64,000 bases of DNA from CADEEX01 sp964577955 (GCA_964577955.1 CAZOAZ010000036.1:1-64000); one strand, 5' to 3'. Positions 34,938 to 44,492 are shown, counted from the first letter of the stretch. Notes: a model not told the origin generated them from the letters alone. Program-made: numbers and translations.

Positions 34938-37772
34938 TCAAACCGCCTCTGCCCTTTTCGAAAATCCAGACCCGCCGCGGAGAACGTCGGCCAAGAACCG
35001 TCCGGTCGCCGAGGCGTCACTTGCCGCGATCTCCTCGGGCGTCCCCTGGGCGACGATCCGGCCGCCGGCCGCGCCCCCTTCCGGCCCGAGGTCGATGATG
35101 TGGTCGGCGGTCTTGATCACGTCCAGATTGTGTTCGATGACGACGACGGTGTTGCCCTGCTCGACGAGCTTGTTGAGCACGTCGAGCAGCTTGCGCGTGT
35201 CTTCGAAGTGCAGGCCGGTGGTCGGTTCGTCGAGGATGTAGAGGGTCCGGCCGGTGCCGCGGCGTGACAGTTCCTTGGCCAGCTTGACGCGCTGCGCCTC
35301 GCCGCCCGACAGCGTCGTCGCCGACTGCCCCAGTTCGATGTAGCCGAGTCCGACGTCCTGCAGCGTCCGCAGCTTGTTGGCGATGCCGGGGAAATTCTCG
35401 AGCAGCGGCAGCGCCTGCTCCACGGTCAGGTCGAGCACATCGGCAATCGACTTGCCGCGGTACTTGATCTCGAGCGTTTCGCGGTTGTAGCGGCGCCCTT
35501 TGCACTGCTCGCAGGTGACGTAGACGTCCGGCAGGAAATGCATTTCGATGGCGATCACGCCGTCGCCCTGGCACGCTTCACAGCGTCCGCCTTTGACGTT
35601 GAAGGAGAACCGTCCGGAGCGGAAGCCGCGCGCCTTGGCTTCGGGCATCATCGCGAACAGGTCGCGAATGAACGCGAAGAGCCCCGTGTAGGTCGCCGGA
35701 TTCGAACGCGGCGTGCGGCCGATCGGCGACTGATCGATCTCGATGACCTTGTCGAGGAGTTCAATCCCTTCGATCCGATCGTGCGCGCCTGGTTCGTCGG
35801 CGGCGCGGTACAGCGTGCGGGCCAACGCGCGGTAGAGGATGTCGTTGACGAGCGTCGACTTGCCGGAACCGCTGACCCCGGTGACGGCCGTGAACACGCC
35901 GAGCGGAAACGCGATGTCGATCCCTTTGAGGTTGTTCTCGCGCGCCCCGAAAATCCGGACCTCGCCCTTGAGCGACTGACGGCGGGTTGCCGGTGTCGGA
36001 ATCGATCGCGCGCCCGTCAGGTAGGCGCCGGTCATCGAGAATCCGGAGGTCGGATCCTCAGCCGACTGCCGGCCCGCCTCCATCAGGGCCGCCGGCGTCC
36101 CCTGGAAGATGACGTGCCCCCCATACTCGCCGGCGCCGGGACCGAGGTCAATCACGTAGTCGGCGGTCCGGATCGTTTCCTCGTCGTGTTCGACGACGAT
36201 GACGGTGTTGCCCAGGTCGCGCAGCCGCGCCAGCGTCGTCAGCAGCTTGCGGTTGTCGCGTTGATGGAGGCCGATCGACGGCTCGTCGAGCACGTAGAGC
36301 ACGCCGGTGAGATTGGCGCCGATCTGCGTCGCGAGCCGGATTCTCTGCCCCTCGCCGCCGGACAACGTCGCCGCGCTCCGGCCGAGCGTCAGATAGCCGA
36401 CCCCGACGCCGTTGAGAAACCGCAGCCGATCCTGAATCTCGCGGAGGATCCGCTCGGCGATGATCGTCTCGCGATCGGTCAGCGTCAGCGCGTCGAACCC
36501 GGCGAGCGCTTCGGAAATCGGCAGCGTGACGTACTCCGCAATCGTCCGCCCTTTCACCCGCACCGACAGGCTTTGCGCTTTCAGGCGCTGGCCGTCGCAG
36601 GCCGCGCACGGCCGCAGTGAACGGTACGGCTCGAGTTCGGCCTGCTCGGTCCAGTTGCCCGCCTCGTAGCGGCGCCGCAGGTTCGGCACGATCCCTTCGA
36701 ACTTTTCGGTCCCGTTCTTCGCGCCGAAGAGCAGCACGTCCTTCTGCTTCTTGCTCAACTTGCCGAACGGCACGTGCAGATCGATGCCGAATTCCTTCGC
36801 CAGCCCCTGCAGCGTCTCTCGCACCAGCTTCTTGTCGCCGCGCGCCCAGGGCAGAATCGCGCCATCGAGGAGCGACTTGCTTTCATCCGGCACGAGGCGC
36901 TGCGGATCGAAGTCCACGCTCGACCCGAGCCCCTGACACTCGGCGCACGCGCCGTGTGGCGAATTGAACGAAAACGCCCGCGGCGTCATTTCCGGCATGC
37001 TCAGACCGCAGTCGACGCACGCCAGCCGCCGCGAAAACAGCCGGTCTGGTTCGTCGAACGAATTGATCACGACGATGTCGTCGGCGAGATTGAGCGCGAC
37101 GTCAACCGACTCCGTCAGCCGCCGCTCGACGCCGCCGCGGATGATCAGCCGATCGACCACGAGATCGATGCTGTGGTTCTTGCGGCGATCGAGCTTGACG
37201 TCTTCCTCGAGCGAGCGGAACTGTCCGTCGATGCGCGCTTTGGTGAAGCCGCGCGCTCGGAGCGCGGCCAGTTCCTTCTTGAACTCGCCCTTGCGGCCGC
37301 GCACGATCGGCGCCAGCACGTTGATCCGCGAGTCCTGGGGATAGAGCATCACCATGTCGACGATGCGCTCGAGCGACTGGCTGGCGATCTCCTTGCCGCA
37401 GTTCGGGCAGTGCGGCACGCCGATGCTGGCAAACAGCAGTCTCAGATAGTCGTAGATTTCGGTGACGGTGCCGACCGTCGATCGCGGGTTCGATCCGGTC
37501 GTCTTCTGCTCGATCGAAATGGCCGGCGACAGACCTTCGATGAGGTCGACGTCCGGCTTCTCCATCTGCTCGAGAAACTGCCGGGCGTACGCCGACAGCG
37601 ACTCGACATAACGGCGCTGCCCTTCCGCGTAGATCGTGTCGAAGGCGAGCGAGGACTTCCCCGACCCCGACAACCCGGTGATCACGACCAGCCGATGCCG
37701 CGGAATGTCGACGTCGATGTTTCTCAGGTTGTGAACGCGCGCGCCGCGTACCGAGATCCACTCATGCGCCAT
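34938..37772 (-). CDS. uvrA: Excinuclease ABC subunit A
   Basis: The 944-residue product is a full UvrA with two ABC modules: first Walker A GLSGSGKSSLAFDT (about 31), signature LSGGEGQRIRLATQIG; second Walker A GVSGSGKSTLVNDIL (about 635), signature LSGGEAQRVKLAKELS. It has the zinc module VDCGLSMPEMTPRAFSFNSPHGACAECQGLG and the C-terminal zinc finger GRCEACQGDGVIAIEMHFLPDVYVTCEQCKGRRY. UvrA finds helix-distorting DNA lesions and loads UvrB. The ATG at 37772 is followed by MAHEWISVRGARVHNLRNID, normal for the family. Confidence 0.97.
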   Translation of the reverse strand: MAHEWISVRGARVHNLRNIDVDIPRHRLVVITGLSGSGKSSLAFDTIYAEGQRRYVESLSAYARQFLEQMEKPDVDLIEGLSPAISIEQKTTGSNPRSTVGTVTEIYDYLRLLFASIGVPHCPNCGKEIASQSLERIVDMVMLYPQDSRINVLAPIVRGRKGEFKKELAALRARGFTKARIDGQFRSLEEDVKLDRRKNHSIDLVVDRLIIRGGVERRLTESVDVALNLADDIVVINSFDEPDRLFSRRLACVDCGLSMPEMTPRAFSFNSPHGACAECQGLGSSVDFDPQRLVPDESKSLLDGAILPWARGDKKLVRETLQGLAKEFGIDLHVPFGKLSKKQKDVLLFGAKNGTEKFEGIVPNLRRRYEAGNWTEQAELEPYRSLRPCAACDGQRLKAQSLSVRVKGRTIAEYVTLPISEALAGFDALTLTDRETIIAERILREIQDRLRFLNGVGVGYLTLGRSAATLSGGEGQRIRLATQIGANLTGVLYVLDEPSIGLHQRDNRKLLTTLARLRDLGNTVIVVEHDEETIRTADYVIDLGPGAGEYGGHVIFQGTPAALMEAGRQSAEDPTSGFSMTGAYLTGARSIPTPATRRQSLKGEVRIFGARENNLKGIDIAFPLGVFTAVTGVSGSGKSTLVNDILYRALARTLYRAADEPGAHDRIEGIELLDKVIEIDQSPIGRTPRSNPATYTGLFAFIRDLFAMMPEAKARGFRSGRFSFNVKGGRCEACQGDGVIAIEMHFLPDVYVTCEQCKGRRYNRETLEIKYRGKSIADVLDLTVEQALPLLENFPGIANKLRTLQDVGLGYIELGQSATTLSGGEAQRVKLAKELSRRGTGRTLYILDEPTTGLHFEDTRKLLDVLNKLVEQGNTVVVIEHNLDVIKTADHIIDLGPEGGAAGGRIVAQGTPEEIAASDASATGRFLADVLRGGSGFSKRAEAV

Positions 37773-37785
37773 AGGTGATCGACCC

Positions 37786-37813
37786 GGGACTAGGGACTAG
37801 GGACTAGGGACTG
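37786..37813. repeat. Tandem GGGACTA heptamer array
   Basis: Three exact GGGACTA units and a fourth GGGACTG unit lie upstream of uvrA, running into GGGGCCGGGG. Like the GCAATCT array at 481, this is a short heptamer tandem in a spacer. Confidence 0.85.
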
Positions 37814-37934
37814 GGGGCCGGGGCTCGGCTCCGCCGAAGCCATGCCCTCAGTCCGGAATTTCATCGCGACTTGAAACGATGATCGTAGCACGGCGATTCG
37901 CCGCGCCGTGCGGCGAATCAGGGGAGGGAATCGG

Positions 37935-39413
37935 TCAGGAACGCCTGAGCCGGCTGTGGCGGAATCCGTAGACGAAGTAGATGACGAGACCGGCGGTGAG
38001 CCAGTAGCCGAACCGCTCCCAGGCTTTGGCCGGCAACCCGTACATCACGTAGGCGCAGGCCAGCGCCCCGAGGATGGACACCACCGGCAGCGCCGGCACG
38101 CGGAAAGGGCGGACGCGTGCCGCGTCGGTTCGCCGCAACACCAGCACCCCGATGCAGACGATGGCGAACGCGGCGAGCGTCCCGATGTTGGTCAGGTCGT
38201 AAATTTCGTTCTCGTCGAGAAAGAGCGCGCCGATCGCCACCGCCAGTCCGGTGACGACGGTGGTGACATGCGGCGTCCGGTACTTGGGATGAATGCGAGA
38301 CGCCCACTTCGGGAGCAGGCCGTCGCGGGCCATCGAAAAGAAGATTCGCGGCTGTCCGTACTGAAACACCAAGAGCACCGCGCTCAGCGAAACCACCGCG
38401 CCCAGCGACACGAACCAGCCGGCGGTTTCGAGTCCGGCCAGCTGCAGCGCCTTGGCCAGCGGGTCGGCGGCCTTCAGCTGCTGGTACGGGACGAGGCCGG
38501 TGGCGACAAGCCCGACGATCACGTAAATCACGGTGCAGATCGCCAGGCCGCCGAGGATACCGATCGGCATGTTCCGCTGCGGGTCCTTGGTTTCTTCCGC
38601 CGCGGTCGAAATCGCGTCGAAGCCGATGTAGGCGAAAAACACAATCGCGGCACCCTGGTGGATGCCGCGCCAGCCGTTCGGCGCAAAGGGGACGAAATTC
38701 GCGGTGTCCACGTGAAACACGCCGACGCCGACGAAGACCGCCAGCACCACCAGCTTGACGATCACCATGATGTTGTTCGCGCGCACGCTCTCTTTCACGC
38801 CGATGTAGAGCAGCCACGTGATGACCATCACGATCGCGAACGCCGGGATGTTCAGCAGAAACGGCACGCCGGCGATCTTCGGCGCGGTCTCGAGCAGGCC
38901 ATGAATCGCCGGGTCCGAACTGAGGAGCGCCGTGCGATACCCGTGCGTCAGGTAGTCGGGAAGGTGAATGCCGAATCCGGTCAGCAGCGAATTGAAATAG
39001 CCGCTCCACGCGATCGCGACGGCGATGTTGCCGACCGCGTATTCGAGGATCAGATCCCAGCCGATGATCCAGGCGACCAGCTCGCCCAGCGTTGCGTAGG
39101 AATAGGCATACGCGCTCCCGGCTTGCGGAATCATCGCGGCGAGTTCGGCATAGCACAACGCCGCCAGCCCGCAGACCGTCCCCAGCAGGACGAACGACAG
39201 CACCAGCGCGGGACCGGCGCCGTAGCGCACGATTTCTCCGGACGGGAGCGTCTCCCCCGCCGCGGCCGTTCCGATCGACGAGAAGATCCCGGCTCCGATC
39301 ACCGCGCCGATGGCGAGCATGATGAGATCGCCCGGACCGATCACCCGATGGAGGCCCGACTCGAGCTCGGAGTCGGCCATCGCAGCGATCGGTTTGCGCT
39401 CGAAGAGCTGCAT
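37935..39413 (-). CDS. APC-family amino acid permease (cationic amino acid transporter-like)
   Basis: The 492-residue product from the ATG at 39413 has a long hydrophobic profile (about 12-14 segments) and the family blocks LHRVIGPGDLIMLAIGAVIGAGIFSSIGTAAAGE (unwound helix 1), ALCYAELAAMIPQAGSAYAYSYATLGELVAWIIGWDLILEYAVGN and AIVFFAYIGFDAISTAAEETKDPQRNMPIGILG. This matches the CAT subfamily of APC transporters. It would import amino acids across the inner membrane. The annotated start could be 12 codons earlier (39449), but MQLFERKP is the usual beginning. Confidence 0.92.
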   Translation of the reverse strand: MQLFERKPIAAMADSELESGLHRVIGPGDLIMLAIGAVIGAGIFSSIGTAAAGETLPSGEIVRYGAGPALVLSFVLLGTVCGLAALCYAELAAMIPQAGSAYAYSYATLGELVAWIIGWDLILEYAVGNIAVAIAWSGYFNSLLTGFGIHLPDYLTHGYRTALLSSDPAIHGLLETAPKIAGVPFLLNIPAFAIVMVITWLLYIGVKESVRANNIMVIVKLVVLAVFVGVGVFHVDTANFVPFAPNGWRGIHQGAAIVFFAYIGFDAISTAAEETKDPQRNMPIGILGGLAICTVIYVIVGLVATGLVPYQQLKAADPLAKALQLAGLETAGWFVSLGAVVSLSAVLLVFQYGQPRIFFSMARDGLLPKWASRIHPKYRTPHVTTVVTGLAVAIGALFLDENEIYDLTNIGTLAAFAIVCIGVLVLRRTDAARVRPFRVPALPVVSILGALACAYVMYGLPAKAWERFGYWLTAGLVIYFVYGFRHSRLRRS

Positions 39414-39476
39414 CGCGGCGGATTGTACTCTGGGCGGTTCGACGCCCATCGCGCCCCGAGCGAAGTCGAGGGGAGG

Positions 39477-40469
39477 TCAGGCTGCCGCGGGCAGACGGTA
39501 CGCGGTGTCGTTCGAACAGACGATGAGCGCCCCTGATGCGTCGAACGCCAGCCCGACGAGTCCGGCACCGGCCAGGATCAGCGTGCGATCGCCGTTTCGC
39601 CTCAGGCGATAGACCCCGCTGGCACCCGCCAGCGCTTCGATGACATACAGGCCGCCGTCTGGCCCGAACGTCAGCCCTTGCGGACGGCCGAAGCCGTCGG
39701 CAAACACTTCGACCCGTCCATCGAAGCCGACCCGATAGATCTGGTCGCTCGTCGAGAGGGTCGGCCCCGACACATACAGCGCGTCCGGCGAGATGGCGAG
39801 GTGAAACGCCGCCACGCTCGACGGCAGCGTCGCCAACGGCGTGGCGTGCCCCAGTCGGTCGACGGCGAAAATCGTTCCCGACCGATCGCCGACAAACAAC
39901 GTCCCGTCGGGCCCGAACGCGAGACCGCACGCGACGCCCAGCTCGGTGGCGAAGACCTCGGCGGTGCCATCCGCCTCGAGCCGATACACGAGCCCCTCGA
40001 AACGGCTCGACGCGTAAAGGCGTCCAGCGGCGTCGAACGCGAGCGAGGTGGGATTGACGATGCCGGACGAGAACGCTTCGCGCGTACCGTTCGGTCCGAC
40101 GCGGAAGATCGATACCGGCACTTCCTGGCCGCGCGTGCCGCTATAGGTCAGATACAGGTTGCCCGCGCGATCAATCGCGGGGTTGTCCACTTGATGAAGT
40201 CCGGTGGCGATCGGCGCCGCGATGTTGACCACCGCATCGGCGTGACCGTCCGATGCGACGCGGACCCGCGACGGACCGGACTCGGCGATCCCCGCCGGTA
40301 CGAGGATCGACAGACGGTCATCGGTGGCCAGGACGATCCGCGCCGGCTGTCCCTGAACGGTCACCTCCGGCAGCCGCGTGCCGTCGACGGCAAACGCGCC
40401 GGTCAGCGTGATGCGCGCTCCGGGAATGGCGTGTGAAGGGTGGACCGAGGCGATGTGAACGCGGGACAT
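39477..40469 (-). CDS. IPT/TIG domain plus NHL/SMP-30-like beta-propeller protein
   Basis: The 330-residue product begins with an IPT/TIG-like domain (about 1-85; VHPSHAIPGARITLTGAFAVDGTRLPEVTVQGQPARIV) and continues with a propeller of repeated blocks of the type NPTSLAFDAAGRLYASSR, GLAFGPDGTLFVGDRSGTIFAVD, GLTFGPDGGLYVIEALAG and GLAFDASGALIVCS. No signal peptide is visible, so its location is uncertain. Such propellers can be lactonases or binding modules; no catalytic residues can be assigned. It lies between the permease and HNH genes on the same strand. Confidence 0.82.
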   Translation of the reverse strand: MSRVHIASVHPSHAIPGARITLTGAFAVDGTRLPEVTVQGQPARIVLATDDRLSILVPAGIAESGPSRVRVASDGHADAVVNIAAPIATGLHQVDNPAIDRAGNLYLTYSGTRGQEVPVSIFRVGPNGTREAFSSGIVNPTSLAFDAAGRLYASSRFEGLVYRLEADGTAEVFATELGVACGLAFGPDGTLFVGDRSGTIFAVDRLGHATPLATLPSSVAAFHLAISPDALYVSGPTLSTSDQIYRVGFDGRVEVFADGFGRPQGLTFGPDGGLYVIEALAGASGVYRLRRNGDRTLILAGAGLVGLAFDASGALIVCSNDTAYRLPAAA

Positions 40470-40499
40470 GCAGGACGACACTACCGCACAGCGTGACGA

Positions 40500-41033
40500 T
40501 TATGTGTCGTCGAGCTCGGCGTTCCAATAGAGATAGTCGCGCCAGCTTTCTGGCGCGTGATGCACACCAACCGTAATGCGGAGCGCCGGCGACTTCTCGG
40601 GGCGTTTCGGGGCACGCCGGAGATGCATCGACGCTTCGATCGGCGTACGCCCGCCCTTGCGCCGGTTGCAGGTCACGCAGCAGCTGACGATGTTCTCCCA
40701 GTCCTTGCGGCCGCCCTGGGCGACCGGCACCACATGATCGAAGGTCAGCTCACTCGTGGGAAACTGTTCGCCGCAGTACTGGCAGGTGTGTTCGTCGCGC
40801 GCGTAGATGTTGGCGCGCGAAAACGGGACGTAGTCGAAGCGGCGCTTGATCTTGATATAACGCAGCAGACGGATCACCGACGGCAGTTTGAAGCTGAAGG
40901 AAACGGCCCGGATCTCTCTGTCGTACACAGAGATAACCTCAACCTTGCCCTGGCACCAAAGCGTGACCGCCTTTTGCCAGTGGACAATCTTGAGCGGCTC
41001 GTACGACGCGTTCAATAGCAGCGTCTGTTCCAT
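40500..41033 (-). CDS. HNH endonuclease
   Basis: The 177-residue product has a C-terminal HNH domain: CQYCGEQFPTSELTFDHVVPVAQGGRKDWENIVSCCVTCNRRKGGRTP, with the two CxxC zinc pairs and DHVVP. The N-terminal part (MEQTLLLNASYEPLKIVHWQKAVTLWCQGKVEVI) is the region found in a common stand-alone bacterial HNH family of unknown cellular role. Nuclease activity is likely, but whether it acts in defence, repair or something else is not known. No restriction or mobile-element genes are adjacent. Confidence 0.9.
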   Translation of the reverse strand: MEQTLLLNASYEPLKIVHWQKAVTLWCQGKVEVISVYDREIRAVSFSFKLPSVIRLLRYIKIKRRFDYVPFSRANIYARDEHTCQYCGEQFPTSELTFDHVVPVAQGGRKDWENIVSCCVTCNRRKGGRTPIEASMHLRRAPKRPEKSPALRITVGVHHAPESWRDYLYWNAELDDT

Positions 41034-41182
41034 AAGCGGGTTCGTTCCTGCCGCCGAGCGTAAAACGATTCTGCCGGACGCGCTCTCGGAGTGTCAAGTT
41101 GGGGCGGCCGTAAACGCCTCGCAACATGCCGCTTAGCGGCCTCTGATCGGCCGCACGGCTGCAACCGATAGATGACGGGACG

Positions 41183-41695
41183 ATGAAACGATTCGCTCGA
41201 CGCTGCCTCGTGTGTGCCACGCTTGCCGGGCTGTCGGCGGCGTGCGCCTCGACTGGAGCCCGCCCACGGCCGTTTCCCATGCCCGAAGCGGCGGACCGTC
41301 AGCCGACCGCCGAGCAAACCGAATGGGCGCGGGGTCTGATCGCGACCGCTCTAGAGTTCCGCGGCGCGCCGTATCGCAACGGCGGGAGTACCCCGGCGGG
41401 CTTCGACTGCAGCGGGTTCACGCAGTTCGTGTTCGCGAAGCAGGGCCGTTCGTTGCCGCGGGAGGTCGCCGATCAATACACCGTGGGCCGCTCGGTCCGG
41501 CCGGATGGAGCACGGCCGGGCGACCTCGTCTTCTTCACGACTGTCGCTCCCGGCGCATCGCACGTCGGGCTCGTCATCGGCCGAGGCGAATTCGTCCACG
41601 CCCCCAGCTCGCGCGGGGTCGTCAGAGTTGAGCGGTATGACAGTTCGTACTGGGGTCCGCGCCTGGTCGGCGTGCGGCGGATCGAGCCGCGGTAG
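41183..41695 (+). CDS. NlpC/P60-family lipoprotein endopeptidase
   Basis: The 170-residue product has a lipoprotein signal (LVCATLAGLSAAC, Cys21) and an NlpC/P60 domain with the catalytic cysteine in AGFDCSGFTQFVF, the histidine in GASHVGLVIGRGEFVHAPS and the conserved GAPYRNGGSTP. It would cut peptide stems in peptidoglycan, acting in the periplasm from a membrane anchor. It is one of few plus-strand genes in this part and diverges from the HNH gene. Confidence 0.92.
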   Translation: MKRFARRCLVCATLAGLSAACASTGARPRPFPMPEAADRQPTAEQTEWARGLIATALEFRGAPYRNGGSTPAGFDCSGFTQFVFAKQGRSLPREVADQYTVGRSVRPDGARPGDLVFFTTVAPGASHVGLVIGRGEFVHAPSSRGVVRVERYDSSYWGPRLVGVRRIEPR

Positions 41696-41715
41696 GGACA
41701 GGCTTTAGCCTGTCC
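41696..41715. repeat. GGACAGGCTTTAGCCTGTCC palindrome between convergent genes
   Basis: All 20 bases are identical to the copy at 33799-33818. It begins directly after the NlpC/P60 stop codon and lies eight bases before the stop of the HExxH gene on the other strand, again between convergent genes. Confidence 0.9.
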
Positions 41716-41723
41716 GGGACAAG

Positions 41724-42551
41724 CTACGCCGCCTGAATCTGACGCTTGCGTTCGACGGCGCGCGACGTGCTCTGGAAGAACTGCCGGACTTGCAGGTCGT
41801 CTGAGGTGTAGCGGGTCTGGCGCTTCCGCGAACGCCACGGCTCGACGCTGACCGCCGCCAGTTCGGCCGCGCAGGTCGGCTGCTGCTCGAGGCGCTCGAC
41901 GAACCGCTGCGGATACGAGGGAAAGCGGCGGAACGTCGTTCCGGCGATGCCGCCGAAGCGCGCGTGCAGCGCCTCGAAGTCGAGCGTCAGGAATTCGTAC
42001 ATCGCCGGGTCGGGATTCGACGCCAGATATTCGTCCACCATCAACGCGACATCCGAGAAGAACTGCGGTCCGTGGCAGCTGCGCGAGCAGTTGCCGTCCG
42101 GCGCATCGAAGCGGCGGATGCCGGTGTGCGTCGGATCGATGTGATACAGCTCGTGGATGACGGTGTCGAGCTTCGCGATCCACTGCGGCGATCCGCGCCG
42201 ATAATGCCGCGCCTTGCGCGAGCGCTGCAGCGACTGATCGCAGAAGCGCGGCAGCGTGAATGAGATCAGATACTTCACCTGGCGCGCGTCGAGCGTGACG
42301 CTCGGCGACTTGGTGACGAACCACTCCGTCCGCCGCGTGACGTGACCGGTCGCGCGGTCGCGCCAGAAGTAGTAACCCGGCTCGCTTTCCGGCAGGTTCA
42401 GGCAGTGGCAGGTGGCGAAGGGACCGTCGGCGCCGGCCCTCCCGAAGCGCGCGAACACCAGCACGTCCGGGACCTCGATGAACGACAGCGCCGGCACGCG
42501 CGAGACAATGTCGCGCATCAGCGTCGTGAGGTGGTCGGTGTAGTTGATCAT
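41724..42551 (-). CDS. Protein of unknown function with HExxH metal-binding motif
   Basis: From the ATG at 42551 the product is 275 residues. The motif VIHELYHIDPTHTGIRRFDAP contains HELYH, the HExxH zinc-peptidase signature, followed by a later histidine in CSRSCHGPQFF, which could be the third zinc ligand. The C-terminal part is basic (RKRQTRYTSDDLQVRQFFQSTSRAVERKRQ). There is no signal peptide, so it is cytoplasmic. I do not recognise the family; a putative metallopeptidase is the best guess. Confidence 0.75.
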   Translation of the reverse strand: MINYTDHLTTLMRDIVSRVPALSFIEVPDVLVFARFGRAGADGPFATCHCLNLPESEPGYYFWRDRATGHVTRRTEWFVTKSPSVTLDARQVKYLISFTLPRFCDQSLQRSRKARHYRRGSPQWIAKLDTVIHELYHIDPTHTGIRRFDAPDGNCSRSCHGPQFFSDVALMVDEYLASNPDPAMYEFLTLDFEALHARFGGIAGTTFRRFPSYPQRFVERLEQQPTCAAELAAVSVEPWRSRKRQTRYTSDDLQVRQFFQSTSRAVERKRQIQAA

Positions 42552-42724
42552 GCGCAGGTGGTCGATCCCGTTATCGGCCAAACCGCTGCGCCGCACAGAT
42601 GCCAGACGCGTCGGGTTTGCGATTGAGAAATCGGAAACGAAGAGAATGAAATTCCGTGCGCAGGACGGCGAGGACTATATCGAAGCGTTTCCGGGCGCGC
42701 AAGCTGAACGAATGCAAACTTGCG

Positions 42725-43609
42725 CTATCGCGGCTCGGCAGTTGGCGGTTCCGCTGGCGGCGCCGGCTCGGCTGGCGGTAGCACACGCTCCAGCGGTTCG
42801 ATCTCGGGCACGTCGATCGGCGCCACTTCGTCTGATTTCGACGGTGCGGTTTTCTCGGGCTTGGTGTGAACGGGCACCGGCTCGGGCGGAGTCACGCCGC
42901 CCATGCGCTTCAAGATGATCTGCTGCCGGCGCATCAACCGAGCGGTCGGTTTCGCCGGATTCATGATCCGCGGATTGACGATCGCCGCGGCGAGGAGCGC
43001 CGAGCGATTCGCGTCGAGCGCGCCCGCGGAGACGCCAAAGTAGGTGCGCGACGCCGCTTCGATGCCGTAGATGCCGTCGCCCCACTCGATGACGTTCAAG
43101 TACAGCTCGAGAATCCGCGCCTTCTTGAGTTCCGCCTCGAGGCGGCGCGCAATCACCAGCTCGCGCAGTTTGCGGACCGGATTGCGCGACGGGGAAAGGT
43201 ACAGGTTCTTGGCAAGCTGCTGCGTGATCGTGCTGGCGCCGCGCAGCAGCTGTCCGCGCGCCCAATCGAGTTCGATCGATTTCTGCAGTTCGTCGAAGTC
43301 GACGCCTTCGTGCTGCCAGAAGGCGGCGTCTTCCGCCACCAGCACCGCCCGCTTGAGTTCCGGCGAAATGCGGTTGTAGCCAATCCAGCGCTGAACGCGG
43401 CGCGGCGCTTTTCCCTGCGCCGTCGCTTCACGGTCCCGCAGATCCATGAACGCCGTCGTCGCCGGGTTCGTCGTGGCGAGCGGCCGTACGTCCGGGAGCG
43501 TGACGTAGTTGAACGCGCAGTAACCGAGCGCGATCGCCGCCGCGCCGAGCGGCCACTGCCACAGCGCGCGGCCCACGCTACGCCTGAACGCGGTGACCGT
43601 GGACGGCAA
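42725..43609 (-). CDS. mtgA: Monofunctional biosynthetic peptidoglycan transglycosylase MtgA
   Basis: The 294-residue product has one N-terminal membrane segment (WPLGAAAIALGYCAFNYV) and a GT51 domain with the catalytic glutamate in AVLVAEDAAFWQHEGVDFDEL, then GASTITQQLAKNLYLSPSRNPVRKLRELVIARRLE and LELYLNVIEWGDGIYGIEAASRTYFG. It polymerises glycan strands from lipid II. A Pro/Glu-rich C-terminal tail of about 50 residues is an addition to the usual length. It overlaps the preceding DapA-family gene by 32 bases. Confidence 0.93.
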   Translation of the reverse strand: MPSTVTAFRRSVGRALWQWPLGAAAIALGYCAFNYVTLPDVRPLATTNPATTAFMDLRDREATAQGKAPRRVQRWIGYNRISPELKRAVLVAEDAAFWQHEGVDFDELQKSIELDWARGQLLRGASTITQQLAKNLYLSPSRNPVRKLRELVIARRLEAELKKARILELYLNVIEWGDGIYGIEAASRTYFGVSAGALDANRSALLAAAIVNPRIMNPAKPTARLMRRQQIILKRMGGVTPPEPVPVHTKPEKTAPSKSDEVAPIDVPEIEPLERVLPPAEPAPPAEPPTAEPR

Positions 43610-44492
43610 GTTCGTGTTCCAGCGACGACAACGCGTCGCGAATGGCGTTCATTCCGGCGGCGTCGACCGGCGCGAGCGGCGCACGTGGACGGCCGACGTC
43701 ACAACCAGAGAGGTGCAGCGCGGCTTTCAGCCCCGGCAACCCGTAGCCGGAAGACACCAGCCGCGCCAGCGGCAGCAGCTGCCGCTGCAGCGCGCGGGCG
43801 TCGTCATACCGTCGCGAACCGACCAGCTCGAACAGGCGCACGCAGGCATGCGGCGCGAGCGCCGCGAGCGCAAGAATGCCGCCGGAGACACCGGCGCACA
43901 GCGCGGCGTAGAACGTCGATGCGGATCCGGCCAGGACCGAAAACCCCGACGGCGACAGCGAGACAAGATCGGCGATCTGCGCGATGTCGCTGCCGGACTC
44001 CTTGATGCCGACGATGTTCGGATGCGCCGCCAGACGTGCGGCTGTCGCCGCTTGCAGGTTCACTCCAGTGGCGGCGGTGAAGTTGTAGAGGAGCACGGGA
44101 ACGGGCGACGCGTCGGCCACCGCGGTGTAGTGACGCTCGAACGCCTCGCCAGTCATCTGGCCCTTGAAGAAACAGGGCGTCCGGACCAGCACCGCGTCGG
44201 CGCCGAGCGCGGCGGCCCGGCGTGCCGCGGCGATCGCCGCCTGCGTCGACTCGCGGCCGGTCCCGGCGATCAGCGCGCGGCCGGCTGGAACCAGGGTGCG
44301 CGCCTCGGCGATGACACGATCGCTTTCCTCGTCGCTCAACAGGCCCGCTTCACCGTTGGTGCCGAGCACGACGAATCCCGACAGCGGGCTGTCCAGCCAG
44401 CGCGGCAACGCGCGGCGGAACCGTTCGAGATCGAGCCGATCGGCCTCGTCGAATGGCGTCGGTAACGGCGCAAAGACACCGCTAAACATCAT
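43578..44492 (-). CDS. Dihydrodipicolinate synthase (DapA) family aldolase/lyase
   Basis: The 304-residue TIM-barrel protein has GVFAPLPTPFDEADRLDLERFRRAL, VVLGTNGEAGLLSDEE, the active-site tyrosine in PVLLYNFTAATGVNL and the Schiff-base lysine in IVGIKESGSDIAQI. This is the class I aldolase DapA/NAL family. Several relatives act on 4-hydroxy-2-oxoglutarate, sugar acids or N-acetylneuraminate, so DapA itself is not assured. It starts just after the dppC-type permease stop and is probably in the same operon. Confidence 0.88.
   Translation of the reverse strand: MMFSGVFAPLPTPFDEADRLDLERFRRALPRWLDSPLSGFVVLGTNGEAGLLSDEESDRVIAEARTLVPAGRALIAGTGRESTQAAIAAARRAAALGADAVLVRTPCFFKGQMTGEAFERHYTAVADASPVPVLLYNFTAATGVNLQAATAARLAAHPNIVGIKESGSDIAQIADLVSLSPSGFSVLAGSASTFYAALCAGVSGGILALAALAPHACVRLFELVGSRRYDDARALQRQLLPLARLVSSGYGLPGLKAALHLSGCDVGRPRAPLAPVDAAGMNAIRDALSSLEHELAVHGHRVQA

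Noticed and set aside
43578..44492. Naming the DapA-family gene dapA because lysA is in the window
   Set aside because: The two genes are far apart and the family has many substrates; the motifs do not discriminate.
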